Shown one piece after another: positions 11,359 to 23,436 of a stretch of DNA of 64,000 bases. The translations under genes and the position numbers were made by a program. The first letter of the stretch is position 1; every line of letters begins with the position of its first letter. The notes below the pieces were generated by a model. That model made no database searches, was not told where the DNA came from, and saw only the letters and a program-made list of their open reading frames with translations. Source of the DNA: Manihot esculenta (lineage: Eukaryota; Streptophyta; Magnoliopsida; Malpighiales; Euphorbiaceae); NCBI RefSeq assembly GCF_001659605.2, contig NC_035174.2, positions 22,952,027-23,016,026 on the forward strand, read 5' to 3'.

Positions 11359-11539
11359 CCTGGGTTCTTCCTCTTTGGCCTTTTCTTTTCAAAACTCAAT
11401 TCATTTTTATTTAAAACCATGAAATCATGTGAAAATATTTTAGAAAACACATTCTACCCCTCCAGAGAGATCCAACACCCTAGATTCCGCCGGAAGGCAG
11501 GAATCCCGATGCCGGATTCTAGCCGGGTATTACATGAAA

Positions 11540-12019
11540 ACTCAAGAAAAATGGAGGAGATTTGAAAAAAAAACACAAGATCTGGGGAGAGGGAGGTCGG
11601 AAGCTAGCTATGGCCGAAAATGGTAGAAAGCTCGCCCATTTCGGCTAAGTGACCCTTTTATAGTGGCTGGCCAGGCCACGTTCGGGGGCCGAAAGTGCTT
11701 CCGCATGCATGCCATGTTCGGCGGCCGAACTTGACTTTCGGCGGCCGAACCTGGACTTCCCTCACTCATGCTTTCGGGGGCCTAACGTGCCTCCAAAATG
11801 CATGCATGTTCGGCGGCCGAACTTGACTTTCGGCGGCCGAACCTGGGTTTTCCTCCAAAGACTTTTCATGCAAAAACTCATTAAATCTTCATACTTAAAA
11901 CCATGAAATACCTTAAAACATTTTATGAAAACATGTTTCTACCCTACTAGAGGCTTCCGACATCCGAGATTCCACCGGACGGTAGGAATTCCGATACCGG
12001 AGTCTAGCCGGGTATTACA
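11540..12019 (-). repeat. LTR of element A, outer part with promoter
   Basis: This is the rest of A's LTR beyond the nested element B. It contains minus-strand TATAAAA at 11656-11662 and an upstream palindrome cluster at 11681-11841 with four exact TTCGGCGGCCGAA copies and two TTCGGGGGCC-type variants. It ends CCGGGTATTACA at 12019. B has separated this promoter from A's gag-pol, so A's 5' LTR can no longer transcribe the element without reading through B. Confidence 0.9.
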
Positions 12020-12544
12020 TTCACCATGCACGTTAAGTTAGGTAGGAAATTATTTTCAAATAATAACATAGTCAGTAGCTTCTATGAATAAGTAGAATTG
12101 CATTCCTCTAAGATAGCTAGCTAGTTTTGTTTTCCATTATATGCAATAACATTGCTCTCATATACAGGCCCATCAAGAATCTCCAATATATAAACCTAAC
12201 AAATTAACCAAGTTCATTTTTAGGAATCTTCAAAAATCAAAGGCAACTCTTTTGGCACAACATGCAACAAAGAATATTAGGATTATTTTTAAAACTACAT
12301 TTTTTGGTGCATGAATGAAGGGAAAATTGATAGAAAAAGATAGAAATGAAAAGCAATCCCAACAAATAAAGACTAAGAATTACAAAGGTAGAAAAAAAGA
12401 AAATAAAATTGTACTACTAATATTAAACCCATATGACATAGGAATCAAAAGAAAAGAAAAAAAAAATAGTAACTAGAAATAATCAATTAAGGATGAACCA
12501 TATTGTTTGCCTTCAAGTGAGTAACTAAGAAAACAATTAGATAA
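12020..12544. other. AT-rich stretch, no gene seen
   Basis: I see no coding frame, RNA gene or repeat that I recognise between element A and the MITE at 12554. Confidence 0.6.
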
Positions 12545-12553
12545 TTAATAAAA

Positions 12554-13354
12554 GGAGAAATGATTATAAAATCTCAAACTTCGCACTTTTTAATAATTAT
12601 ATCCTTAACTTTTTTTAATAAAAATATCCTATACTAATGATAATTTTACAATTGTACACTCTGTCCATATTTATGTTAAAAACTAACAAAAAATAATTTT
12701 AGCATAAAAACCATCAGATTAATAAAGAAATACCCTAAATAAAGTTATATTTAAATTTAAAGTGAGAGATAGCGATAAAACAACACTTGTTTATTTTGTG
12801 CAGTCCTAGAAAATGATGTTTTAAACTATAAGTGAATGATTATGAATTTCAACATTAATATTGGTTGAAATATCTTCTCAATTTGTTTTTGCAAAATGGC
12901 CATTTACTTGTTTAACAAATTTGTATATGTGCCATTTAGTATTGATAAAATTCTCTCCATCTGACTATGAAGTTATTTGCTCTATCGAATTTGATGGCTT
13001 AACCATCAATTTTGTGATTATTGTCATAGAAGCATTCTTATCTTGAGTTGTTCTACCTATTTCCATTTTTGTTGCTTGTCCTAGACTAGGTACTGGAGGT
13101 TTAATCACGAGAAAAAGAAATACTTTTTTTTTATTTGTCCCTATATCTAGTTTTAGGTTTATATATTATTCTAATTAGGATTTTTTCTTTGTTAATTTGA
13201 GATTTTCTTATGTTCAAAAAGGTTTCTCGGTTAGTTTTTAATGGAAATACAGACGAATGATACAATTGTAAAAATATAGTTAGTATGGAGTATTTTTGTC
13301 AAAAAAAAAGTTAAGGATATAATTGTAAAAGAGTGCAAAGTTGAACATTATTCC
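12554..13354. mobile_element. Mutator-type (MULE) MITE with long terminal inverted repeats
   Basis: The left end (GGAGAAATG) and right end (CATTATTCC) are flanked by a perfect 9-bp duplication TTAATAAAA (12545-12553 and 13355-13363). The two ends are inverted copies over about 200 bp: ATTATATCCTTAACTTTTTT and TTTTACAATTGTA occur near 12593-12655 and, reversed, near 13268-13322. The centre (about 400 bp) has no transposase. A 61-codon frame at 12861-13046 has no recognisable features. A 9-bp duplication with long inverted repeats is characteristic of Mutator-like elements. Confidence 0.85.
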
Positions 13355-13363
13355 TTAATAAAA

Positions 13364-16300
13364 TAATCATAAATGTTCCAAAGAATCAGCATAGACTAAG
13401 ATAAGGGAGCTTAAAAAGGATAGTATATTCTACTAATAATAAACAATTGGATTGCTCTCAAATACTCATGATTTCATCTTGAAAAGTCACTTAAAACCTT
13501 TATCCATAATTTGCATAAAATGGAAGAAAAAAAAATTCCAATATGACAACTTAAAAATAGTTACTGAAGGCCACATTTGAGATATATATAACAAAATTAT
13601 AGATAATAGGAAGAGAATACTTGGATGCATTCTCAAATCAAATAAAGCAAAAACTAATTAAAGAGTGTTTTTTTTCCATTGCATACCAGAAAAAGGTAAA
13701 ATTAACCATAGTTTTTGCGAACTAATCCTTCCTTCTCTCTTATCTCCCCATTCTTCCTCTCCCATCAACATTGTGATCTTTCCTCTATCACTTGACTAAC
13801 ACCCCAAAAAAAGATCTAATTGCCTCTCAATGTGTCTTACCTACCCTCTTCTTCTCTCATGATATTGAGCACATTTATAAATTTGGATGAATACATCAAA
13901 ATATCATATATTAATACATATCTATAAACAATAGCAGGTGAGGGAAGAACAGTGCAAAGGAATAAAGAGAAATAGATGAAAGAAACTATGTTAGGGAGGA
14001 ATCTACACTACACCATTATTTACGCTATATATGGCTAAATGCACATGAAGCAATACGGTAGAAGAAATAGCAACAGACTATGGAAGAATCTATTGAAATC
14101 TCATAATATATAATACATATATGTCTCTTACTAGGGCCAACTATAGGAGAGGAAAGAATTCACATTCCAAAACCATGGGATAGGAATAAAGGCACCACAA
14201 AACCAATATTGTGCTATTCTAAAGTTAGGATAAGTGGCTTAGAGGAGGTGCTAGCTTAACCCCAAGCTACTTAGGGGAGGTACTTGCCAAATTTGACATA
14301 ATTTCCTATATGACATTGACTCCAAAAAGTTAAAAGTGTAAGTTTATTATGTTAATCTATAAATATTAAATGTTTATAAACTAAATTGAAATATGGTTAA
14401 GATTTTAGTAGGTTAAAGTATATTTTAGAAAGTTAAAAAGCTAAATTCAATCATGACCTTTCATTTTTATCACCACTTTATGTTAGCCCTCCACTTGTCA
14501 ACCAAATAAACCTAAGGAGAACAAATAAGCAAAAAGAAGAAATAATCTTCTTTTATTACACCTGATGATCGAAACTTATCCATGAAAAAATAAGGAAGAG
14601 TTTTCTTTCCATTTCTAAGTCAATTTCTCCATGAAATATAAAGTTTTCTTCATATTTCTTCCTAAGAAAAAGAGCTAAGGAAGAGCTATAAACTGAAAGA
14701 TTTTAAGGTAGGACAGTTAGGATTCCAAATAGCCAAAGCTTGAAGTCAAAGGTAATCAAAGATATGCGTAGAAACTTCATTCTTATGTTGTTCAATCCTT
14801 TGCTAAGGCACATATTGACATAGGTGAAGAAACTTCAAAAGGAAAGGAAGTAGTAAAAAAATAAAAGTGATGGATTAAAGAACTTTGTTAAAAAAGTTTG
14901 GTATTTGTATGTTTTTTCTTCTTTTTTTTTTATTTTCTATGAATATGCTTGATTAGGCTTTGGAGCTTGTATTATTTTTTCTACGAATATGCTTGATTAG
15001 GGTTTAAGTATGGACGTTGAAAATATTTTTCTAAATGTGTACAAGTATAATATGGATTGTAAAATAGTGTAAGGAATGTTTAGAGCAAAGTAAGTAAACT
15101 TGGAATAAAGTTTATAAAGCTAGCATATTAAATTGCAACTTAAATAGTTTGTGTTTGCAGTACTATAACTTGAGATGTATTTATCCAAACGAAGTGTAAC
15201 ATGAATCAAAAGAAAGTTAAGAGAAATGGCTAAAACTTTGATGGAGAGATAGTTTCATGATTCTAGACCTAAGATAGTGAAAAATATAAGAAAAGCAAAA
15301 TGTTTACTAGGTTTAGTATATTCAAAATAGTTTGTGTTAAATGAGCCATAACTAAAGTCTTACTTGGTGAAATTAAGCAAAATTAGTGCAAAATAAATCC
15401 TAAGAAGTAAAGCTAAAACTTTACAAAAAGACACTAAAATCCAGTTCAATATTCACTTTTCTAAAAGTTGAATTATTTAACAAATTAAAAATCTAGTGTT
15501 GAATCTAGACTGATAAAAACTTATTTGAATAGCTTATAAAGAAAAATTCACATCTTGAGTTAGAGTAATGAGAATTAAGTATATCATATCTTGTTGAAAA
15601 ACTAATAAAAATTGCATAATTTTCATGCTAGAACTTAAGTTTATATCTATTTTTAAGTGCTTGTAAATTTGACACAAGATTAAAAAGACACAACACTAGT
15701 TGAAAAACATATTGCAAAAGTTGACATGTTTGCTTTTTCGATGAGATTATGCACGTGCTTGCTCAGCTTGTTAGTTTTACACTCATGCTAACTTGTTAAC
15801 TAAAATTCCTATGTATTAAGAGGTAAGTATAAATGACTTTTCTATGTTTGCTCTGAAACTCAAAATGATTATTTTGAATTTATTTGATATACTATTGGAA
15901 GTGCTAAGTTATGAAAAATGTGCATTGAACTTTATATGTTTTTGATAATTAGTACTTTTTGGAATGAAATTGTAAAGTTTTTAATATTGACATTTGACAG
16001 TTATTTATGAATTGACTTGAATTGGCATAAAATGATTGTATGCCTATTTGATTTAAATCAATACATTATATTAAATATACTTAGTCTATTAAACTCAACA
16101 AAAGTCGAAGTTAGTATAAGAGCATAGTATACCATATACATATATAGTTTTATGGTATTGCTACCATTATATAATCTGCTTTGAGGCTATATGTTAGGTG
16201 CCTCACATTATAGTTTTGGCCTTTGAGCCAACTGTTTAGCACCTTATGCTTATTGTTAAATTTTTTTATCTACCAAGTTGATCCTACTATGTGTTTATAG

Positions 16301-16404
16301 GGGCTAAGAATTAATTAAAACTTAATATTAAATATAATGAATTTCCAACATGATTTAATATATTTATGTAATGAATATGCTTTTGATTCATGATCAATTA
16401 CACA
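13364..16404. other. AT-rich intergenic DNA, no gene seen
   Basis: There is no convincing frame on either strand. A short direct repeat (about 22 bp, starting near 14937 and 14983) is present. The stretch near 16190-16300, with the flank beyond the solo LTR (18756-19050), has the feel of an old LTR, but I cannot set borders or name a family. Confidence 0.5.
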
Positions 16405-17682
16405 GATATTGTAACGACCCGGAAACCGGACAGCTACCGGCGCTAGGATTCAGGTCGACTTAAGGTCGCCGGAACCCGTAGCAAGCCTACTATGTACTCT
16501 GTGTACCTGATAAATCCCATACATGATCAACAATTTCCATAAAACTTTGAACTTTTCATTCCCTTTAAAACTTTTCTCTATATACCAGGCTTAACCTAAG
16601 CATGCTCTGCAACTGATACCTGCTCTGGTATCACTCTGTAACTGTAAACATAAAAACCCCTTACTGGAGCCCTCATCAAATACCCCAGTTGGGTTAACAT
16701 ACTATACGTTAAGCCTGGATCAAGCTTGACCTGTGCATGCACTAACTCTGTGATCTCTAGGATCATAAACCCACATACTAGAGCTCTCATCATATGCTCT
16801 AGATGGGCAACATTACATATCAAGCTTGGCTCTCATAAAACATTATAAAACATAAAAAGATCCATGTACAAAGGGTTTATCCATACACTAGGGCCAAGCA
16901 CAATACTATAACTCTGAATACATTACATGCCATAATATGTCTATACAAACATAACTTTACATACATCATGTCCACTAACTTCTATTACAAAACCATACCC
17001 ATAGCCATAACCATGCTCATACTCTTGCTGACTCTGACTTCTCTGGCCCTGAAAACATGGGGTTAAGAGAATGGGGTGAGCTATAAAGCCCAGTGAGCAG
17101 AACAATAAAAACATTAAAACATATGCCATCATGGAATGCATCACATCACAATAAATCACATCATGGATGGATTGACCCAAAAATCCCTCTGCTCTGTGCC
17201 CGGCCCTCGAAGGAGCTCCTCAGGACTTCTGTTACATACAATAAACACTGTGCCCGGCTCTCAAGGAGCTCCGCAGGACTTCTACTACATGGAAATAATA
17301 ATCAGAGGGCTAAAGGGTCTCCATGTTGTCCATCCCCATCCACAATAAACAATGCAATGCGTCATCTTCGTGGTTACTAATGCAATGCAATACAACCTAA
17401 CATAGCATTTATGATGCATGGAAACATGCTAAAACATTCATTACTTTAAAAAAATATAGGTCTGTTCCACTCACCTCTAGCAACTACTGGGCTAACTCTG
17501 GACTCACTCTGAAGCAGCAAACACTGCTAAACACCTCGATTCCTCAGGTCCGATCCTACACAGGTGGACTCAAATGAGGGATCAAACAACTCTATCATAG
17601 CTCTTAACATTCCCCCATAAAACCCCTAAAACACCTCAAGCATGCATGGAAAAACAAGCAAAGAAAGGTTGGACAGGGCACC

Positions 17683-17891
17683 TTCGGCGGCCGAACCCCC
17701 TCTCCAGATCCGAAAGGCAGGCACTTTCGGCGGCACCTTCGGCAGTCAAACTCCAGATCCAAAAGTCAGGCATCTTTGGTGGCCGTACCTTCCTTCGGCG
17801 GCCGAAAGTCTGCTTCAAAGCCGAAACTCAACTTTCGGGGGCAAGGTTAGGCGGCCAAACCATGCATCCACAAGCAGCTTCGGCGGCCGAA
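17683..17891. promoter_or_regulatory. Palindrome cluster, solo LTR 16410 (downstream of TATA)
   Basis: Exact TTCGGCGGCCGAA copies occur at the start, near 17793 and at the end, with decayed copies between them (for example CTTTGGTGGCCGTA), so this LTR is older than those of element B. Confidence 0.7.
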
Positions 17892-18410
17892 CCTGAGTTC
17901 GTCCAGAACTCAGCCTCTCATGCATATAAGCCTCCCAAACCTTCCAAACACCCAAAACATGCATCCAACCTCTCAAAACCATGCAAAAACCCTTAACCAT
18001 GCAAAAAGGAGCTTAAAACAAGCTTAAACTCCAACAAACATCACATAAAGTATACATAGGCATAAAGGGTACATAAACCCTATCATGCACAACCATGCAA
18101 AACCATGCAATCCTAACCCTTTTTCCTTCATAAAACTCATTTAAAACACCATAAAAGCTAAGGATCTACACTTACCTCTTGAAGATCAAGAGTTGGTGCG
18201 ACCCAAACTTGAAGATATGGAGAATCCAAGCTCCAAAGTCTCCAAGCTCTACCTCCTTGCTCCAAGATCACAACTCTTCAACACAAGGAGAAAACTCATG
18301 AAAACCTTGAAGGATTTGAAGAAAAACCATGAAAACAACTCAAGGAGAGCATGAACTCACCTTAGCCCAAGAATGGAGAGAAAACTCCCCCTTTTTCCGA
18401 ACAAGGGGCC

Positions 18411-18551
18411 TTTTATAGGCAGCTTGGTCAACCATTTCCGGCAGCCAAACCTGCATGCAAACCTCCACCACGTTCGGCGGCCGAACATGGGCTTCAGAGG
18501 CAGCAAAACCATGCAACGTTCGGCGGTCGAACTTCACTTTCGGCGGCCGAA
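18411..18551 (-). promoter_or_regulatory. TATA box with upstream palindrome cluster, solo LTR 16410
   Basis: Minus-strand TATAAAA is at 18411-18417. Palindromes occur at 18473-18485, near 18519 (one mismatch) and at 18539-18551. Confidence 0.6.
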
Positions 18552-18755
18552 CCTGGCAAATGTCTCCTTGGTCTTTTCTCTTCAAAACTCAAATCCTTAA
18601 CATTCAAAACCATAAAACACTTAAAAACCTTTTAGAAAACCTTTCTCTTTTACCCTTCTAGGAACCTCCGACATCCTCGAATTCCAGATTCCAACGGAAA
18701 TCCCTCCGGCAAGTAAGAATTCTGATGCCGGCGTCTAGCCGGGTATTACAGATAT

Positions 18756-19215
18756 AGGATGATGTGAATATTATAAATGTTACTAATTAATAGCGAACTC
18801 TGAAAAGATATTCATTTGGCATAGACATATGCATATGCACCTCTTAATACTCATTGGCTACCTAAATAGTTTCGCATGTTCTTTGCAGAACATATGCCAC
18901 TTGCTTGTAACTAATCTGCTACTTGTTGTGTACATGTGCTATTGTTTCTCTTATAAATGCTCACTAGGCATAAGTTCAGCTTTTTAGTTTTTATCTCACA
19001 TAAATTGTAGAGTGCAGACTGTGGAGATGATTAGAGATTAACATTAGACACAAAAATCATTGTCATAGATGGTTGTTTTGGAACTTTCAGTCTATATTGA
19101 GTTTTATTTTAGCATATACATATTAAATAGATTTGATTGTAAATATTATGTAAATGAAAGAACTGTAAGTATGCATGTATCCAATATCTATTCATATGAA
19201 TATGATAAGAATCAA
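18756..19215. other. Unassigned flank, possibly an old LTR
   Basis: There is no coding signal. The stretch is less AT-biased than its surroundings and may be part of the same old repeat as about 16190-16404, into which the solo LTR inserted. This is a weak inference. Confidence 0.3.
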
Positions 19216-19480
19216 GTCCCTCTGTCTCATAATTTTTATTCATATTTCTTTTTTTAGTTATCCCAAAATTATTGTTCACTTTCCTTTTTTACATTATAAT
19301 GATATATAAATGAACTATTATAACCCTATTTAATTTTATTTAATTTCTAAGAAATTTCTCAAAATATCTCTTAGTATTTAATATATTTAAGATCAATATA
19401 TTTGAAAAGTTAATAAAAAAATTATTTTTCTTAATATGTATAAAAAAATAAAGTAGATAAAAATTATGTAACGGAAAAAG
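19216..19480. mobile_element. Stowaway-like MITE
   Basis: The ends are inverted copies: GTCCCTCTGTCTCATAATTT on the left, and the reverse of GTAACGGAAAAAG with TAAAAATTATG on the right, next to TA. The body matches, in reverse orientation, the element at 30150-30422 along its whole length. Short inverted repeats, a TA target and about 270 bp fit the Stowaway/Tc1-mariner MITE class. The left TA appears mutated. Confidence 0.7.
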
Positions 19481-19482
19481 TA

Positions 19483-20429
19483 CATATTTGTATGTATGCT
19501 AAAATTTTGAAGTGTTGAATACCTATAGGTCAAGAGAAATTTTTAAAAGTAGTTTGCAAATGCATCTCGGGTTGTGTTGTTAAGACAATAGAAGAAACTC
19601 TATCAAATTTTTTGTTCAAAATTTCTCATATCGACATAAACATATATGTTATAAAATTAAAATTAATCTCATAATAACTTTTCGAACAAACACATTAAAT
19701 ACATGAAAATTTTTAAAAAGCTATAAGTATAGCTTGTGACATTTCTCGCTTGTGACATTTCTAGCTTGATTTATACCAGCAACATACAATAATTCATATA
19801 TTATTACTATGAATTTATAGCCGCCGATTTTGTACTTTTGATAGTAAAAATTTTACTGGGTATATCTTATAATATAAGCTTGCATGTCTATAACGCTGGG
19901 AAGAATGAGGAGATGAGCTATACTACAAATTGCATGTCTATGACGCTAGGAAGAGAAGACAGGAATGGCCTCTTGAGGAGGCGTGTATGGAAACTGGAAC
20001 TGGTTGTTGGAGGCTTAATGAGGAATAGTCCATGAAAATGAATTGACATAGCATGGTCTCAATACCCGTTCAATTCATTTAATTCGGTTTGAAGAATCAA
20101 AAAATTAAAAACTTTTAAAAATGATAGCAGAAACTGAATTAATTAACCGAAAAATCAAATAAAAAATTAAATTAAATTAGTTTGGTTTAATTTTTATATT
20201 GAAATTAAAATTTACTCAGCCTTAAATTATGGTTTCAAACAATGAAATATCGGATATTGATTTTGTAACAGTCTAGTTTAAACATATTCAAATAACTTTT
20301 AGATTTTGACTTAAAATAATAAATTAAATTATTTAAAAATTTCGTGTAGCTATTGTATATAATTTTATTTTTCCGTAAATAGAAGATGTGGAACGTGATA
20401 GATTTTTTATGCACAGATATGGTCGGTTA
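19483..20429. other. AT-rich stretch, no gene seen
   Basis: I see no supported gene or named repeat. Short open frames here lack features. Confidence 0.5.
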
Positions 20430-20898
20430 AATACTAAATTCAGGAGTGAGCAGTATTTGATTTAAACCGAAAAAATCGATCGAATCGAATTAATTTAAAA
20501 TTTTGGTTTAGTTTTTTATTCATTTTGATTCAATTCGATTTTTAGTTTTAAAAATTTTGGTTATTTCAGTTCGATTCAGTTTTGATCAGAAAAAAATTAA
20601 AAAAATTAAATTGATTAGTGATAATAGTATATTATTTTTAATAATATTGAGAGATTAGATCATATTAAAATTAAAATATTTCAATTAAATTTTAAAATAT
20701 TAAAAATAAAGTGTAAAAAATAAAAAATTTATTAAAAATTCAAATCGATCAAATCAAATCGAATTGAATCAGATCGGTTCGGTTTGATTTCTGATCAAAA
20801 TCAATTTGGTTCGGTTTTTATAAATACCAAAATTTTAATTTTCAGTTTATTCAGATTGATTCGATTTTTAACCAAACCAACCGAATGCTCACCCCTAA
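20430..20898. repeat. MITE-like repeat, copy 1
   Basis: The ends are imperfect inverted copies: AGGAGTGAGCA on the left and TGCTCACCCCT on the right, followed inward by CGGTTTGG/CGAATCGAATT-type runs. Two diverged copies occur at about 22950-23398 and 23437-23805 and share internal stretches such as AGTATATTATTTTTAATAAT. No transposase is present. It could be a hAT-type MITE, but I cannot fix the target duplication. Confidence 0.6.
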
Positions 20899-22949
20899 CT
20901 AACTCCAGGAAGATCCAGTTATCTATAGCCCAATGCTTCTCTGTCCCAGCATACAGATCCAGCTATAAAACCTAAGGAAGAAACATTTGGGCAACGCGTT
21001 TCCGTCCATCATGGAGATGACCTTTCTATTTCCATCTCATTACTCTCTAACTTCATGGCTGTTGTTGATGTTTTTGTCATTAATTAATTTCTCTTTGGCG
21101 TATCATCAAAATTGTCAAACCAGACTCACTAGAAGATCTAAAATCATATATATAATATTTGAGGTGATTTGGTCAATGCTGCTACAACTTTCTAGTAGTA
21201 AATCTTTTTTATGATTTCAAACAAAATAGGGACTGCAGAGTTGGGAAGCTCATGATCTGATTCTGCTGTTCATTTGCCATTAAAATATTTACTTTTAAAA
21301 CTATTTGTTAAGAGTTAGACAAATTGAATTTTTCTCCTTTTACTATGAAGAGTTAAATCCTTGTTTATAAATCAATAAAGTTTTGCTTTATCTTCAGCAG
21401 GAATTTTGAGAATTATTCACCAAATCTAATTTGAAAATTGATTTCTTAAGAAATGAAAACCTCAATGTGATATGGGTAAATATTTTATGGAGAGGTAGGA
21501 GAAAATTATCATCCAGCTTTCATCATTCTTGTTTAAAGTAAATACCTAATCATAACTTCATTAACAGTTAAATTAAAAAATTAGAATTTGATTATCGTTG
21601 GACTTCTTACACCTACGGGCAAGTCCGGACTCTAAGGAAGAACACACATTCGAAATGCATCAGGCCCTTCTCAAAGTAAGTCAGTCCCACGCGACGAATC
21701 CCAATCCGATAATAAGAATCAGGCCGAGCAGGCCACACGCGCGGACCTATTTGAAAGAAGTCTAGCCCAGTAACGTGATAAGAGGTAGGAAAGCATGCCA
21801 AGTCATCTCGTAGCTCTGTCCGCGTTCGCGCCGGAGGAAATTAAATGGTCATCTACCGTGGAGATGAGTTTTGACACATCCGCACGTACGGATGTGAGTG
21901 ACAGGAATATGTGACACTGTAGTAAAGAAGCGGTTAAACGTTACTAGTAGACAAAAGAAAAATGGATAAAAGAAACGTATTTTTCTCAATTCAATCTTAC
22001 ATAACCACTGTAAACTTTATTGTCTGAATTTTAGAATATCTCTAATGTGAAATATTTATGAGAAGTCTAATACGGTAGAAGACTCTAATACTATATTAAA
22101 TTTAAATAATATCTAATTAACCTAAAAGTTAAATGAAGGAGAGAAATACTTAAATTTCTTTAAACAACTTTGCTCTTATTTCAAACCGATATGAAATATA
22201 ATAATTTGTTTAAATTTGTTTTATTTATATTAATTAAAAAAATAACAATAAATATGTGGAGGAGAGAGGAATGGGCGGTGGTGTCACTGTCATTGAAAAT
22301 TCTCACCCCTTGTACATGTAATTCTAAAAAAAATTGTAAGCATTCGTCGTCCATGCAGCCTCCCATAATGCAAGAGAGTAAATTAGCGATGCTTCTGGAA
22401 TTAACAAGCTAGTTTCATTTTCTTTTCACCCATTTGAGGCTCAAAAAGAAAATGACAAAACCAAGAAAATGTCACTTCCAGATACAGACATGTAGCCTCT
22501 CTTGCAAGGATCTTAATACCTAATTAATTTCTATATATCTCTCCATTTGAAAGAGAGAGAAAGGAATATGTGGCTAAAGGGTTTTGTATTTCTTTTTCTT
22601 GGATTCCTGTAGACGTCCCATCTCTTTGATGTTCTGTAGTTCAGTAATAAGACACGGTTTGGCTTTTACATAACAAAAGAAAACTCCAGCTATTGATTGG
22701 ACGATAATTAATAACAGTATTTTGTAGATAATTATGGATTAATCATAGCCTTATCAATCAAGATATATATATAACTCGTATTTCCCCTTCATTTCTTAGA
22801 ATTAAAAGAAGTTATAAAAATGTTATAATTTATCATGTTTAGAACGAAAGAACATAGCTTTTTTTTATTTAAAAAACTAATTAAAAAAATAAAAATTATG
22901 AATAATTTTATAAATTAAATTGTATTTTTTTTTTAATTTTTGAATTCTA
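20899..22949. other. Non-repetitive-looking intergenic stretch with a GC-richer patch
   Basis: There is no confirmed gene. A 75-codon frame at 20987-21214 has a hydrophobic N-terminal segment (SLTSWLLLMFLSLINFSLA) that could be a signal peptide, but no matching exon follows. At about 21600-21930 base composition changes abruptly, with many CG dinucleotides (for example CACACGCGCGGACC), suggesting an inserted fragment, perhaps of an LTR I cannot name. A sequence with few repeats at 22260-22680 may be host DNA. Confidence 0.4.
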
Positions 22950-23436
22950 CAGTATTCGATTTAAATTAAAAAAATTAATTAAAATAAATTAATTTAAAAT
23001 TTTGATTTTATTTTTTTATTTATTTCAGTTCAATTCAATTTTTAATTTCAAAAATTTTGATTATTTTAGTTTGATTCAATTTTGATTAGAAAAATTAAAA
23101 AAAATTAAATCGAATCTATCGATAATAATAGTATATTATTTTTAATAATATTGAGAAATTAGACCATAATCAAAATTGAAATATTTTAATTAAATTTTAA
23201 AATATTAAAAATAAAATATAAAAAATAAAATGTCTATTAAAAAATTTAACCGATCAAACCAAATTGAATCGAAGCGAATTAAATCAATTTGATTTAATTT
23301 AATTTTTATTTAAAATCTATAGAGTTTAATTTTTATAAATACTAAAATTTTAATTTTCAGTTTATTCGGAAAATCGAACAAAGCGAATACTCATCCCTAA
23401 TAAAAAAGTAAAGGGATCATAAAAACTTATTTTTAT
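22950..23436. repeat. MITE-like repeat, copy 2, with flank
   Basis: This is a diverged copy of 20430-20898 ending ACTCATCCCTAA at about 23400, followed by a flank (AAAAAGTAAAGGG...ATAAAAACTT) that is repeated after copy 3. Confidence 0.6.

Larger units (their letters stand above)
3827..11534 (-). mobile_element. Element B: complete non-autonomous Ty3/gypsy element nested in A's LTR
   Basis: It has two 2,675-bp LTRs (3827-6501 and 8860-11534), a primer site at 8846-8857 and a polypurine tract at 6502-6514. TGAAA target duplications flank it at 3822-3826 and 11535-11539. The LTRs have equal length, and by eye I find only about five differences, all C/T (near 4652, 5526, 5545, 6343 and 6396), or about 0.2%. 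The insertion is therefore very young. The 2.36-kb interior keeps only a shortened gag, a broken protease and scraps of RT, with no integrase or RNase H. It could move only with proteins supplied in trans, presumably by an A-like element. Confidence 0.96.
8860..11534 (-). repeat. 5' LTR of element B
   Basis: This is a 2,675-bp LTR identical in length to 3827-6501. It has palindrome clusters at 10469-10652 and 11198-11358, a minus-strand TATAAAA at 11172-11178 between them, and the duplicated terminus near 8890. The palindrome arrays translate into repetitive frames (FGGRT, RPPN, SAAE) on both strands that I do not regard as genes. Confidence 0.96.
1..12019 (-). mobile_element. Element A: Ty3/gypsy (Tekay/Del-like) retrotransposon, 5' part only
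   Basis: The element runs right to left: the LTR occupies 2076-3826 and 11540-12019, the primer site is at 2061-2072, the leader at 1805-2060, and the gag-pol frame runs from 1804 off the window edge. The LTR begins on the plus strand with TGTAACGACCC and ends with CCGGGTATTACA, like every other Tekay-type LTR here. The LTR is interrupted by element B (3827-11534), which duplicated TGAAA. The five bases after the LTR, TTCAC at 12020-12024, should be A's own target duplication, but its partner lies outside the window. The gag and protease frame shows no stop in the 1,804 nt visible, so A may be recently active. The Tekay assignment rests on the large LTR, the single gag-pol frame and the RT style of sister element C. 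Confidence 0.9.
16410..18750 (-). repeat. Solo LTR, Tekay-type gypsy
   Basis: It begins TGTAACGACCC, ends CCGGGTATTACA and is 2,341 bp long, flanked by perfect GATAT duplications (16405-16409 and 18751-18755). There is no interior, so this is a solo LTR left by LTR-LTR recombination. Palindrome clusters lie at 17683-17891 and 18473-18551, with minus-strand TATAAAA at 18411-18417. A two-copy repeat of about 45 bp at 17196-17295, each copy with GGAGCTCC, occupies the place where elements A and C carry a different repeat. Confidence 0.95.

Noticed and set aside
12861..13046. 61-codon frame inside the Mutator-type MITE as a captured gene fragment
   Set aside because: It has no recognisable domain and a composition typical of AT-rich random sequence.
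20987..21214. 75-codon frame with a possible signal peptide as a secreted small protein
   Set aside because: There is no supporting promoter, no following exon and no family features, and the hydrophobic stretch is common in AT-rich random frames.
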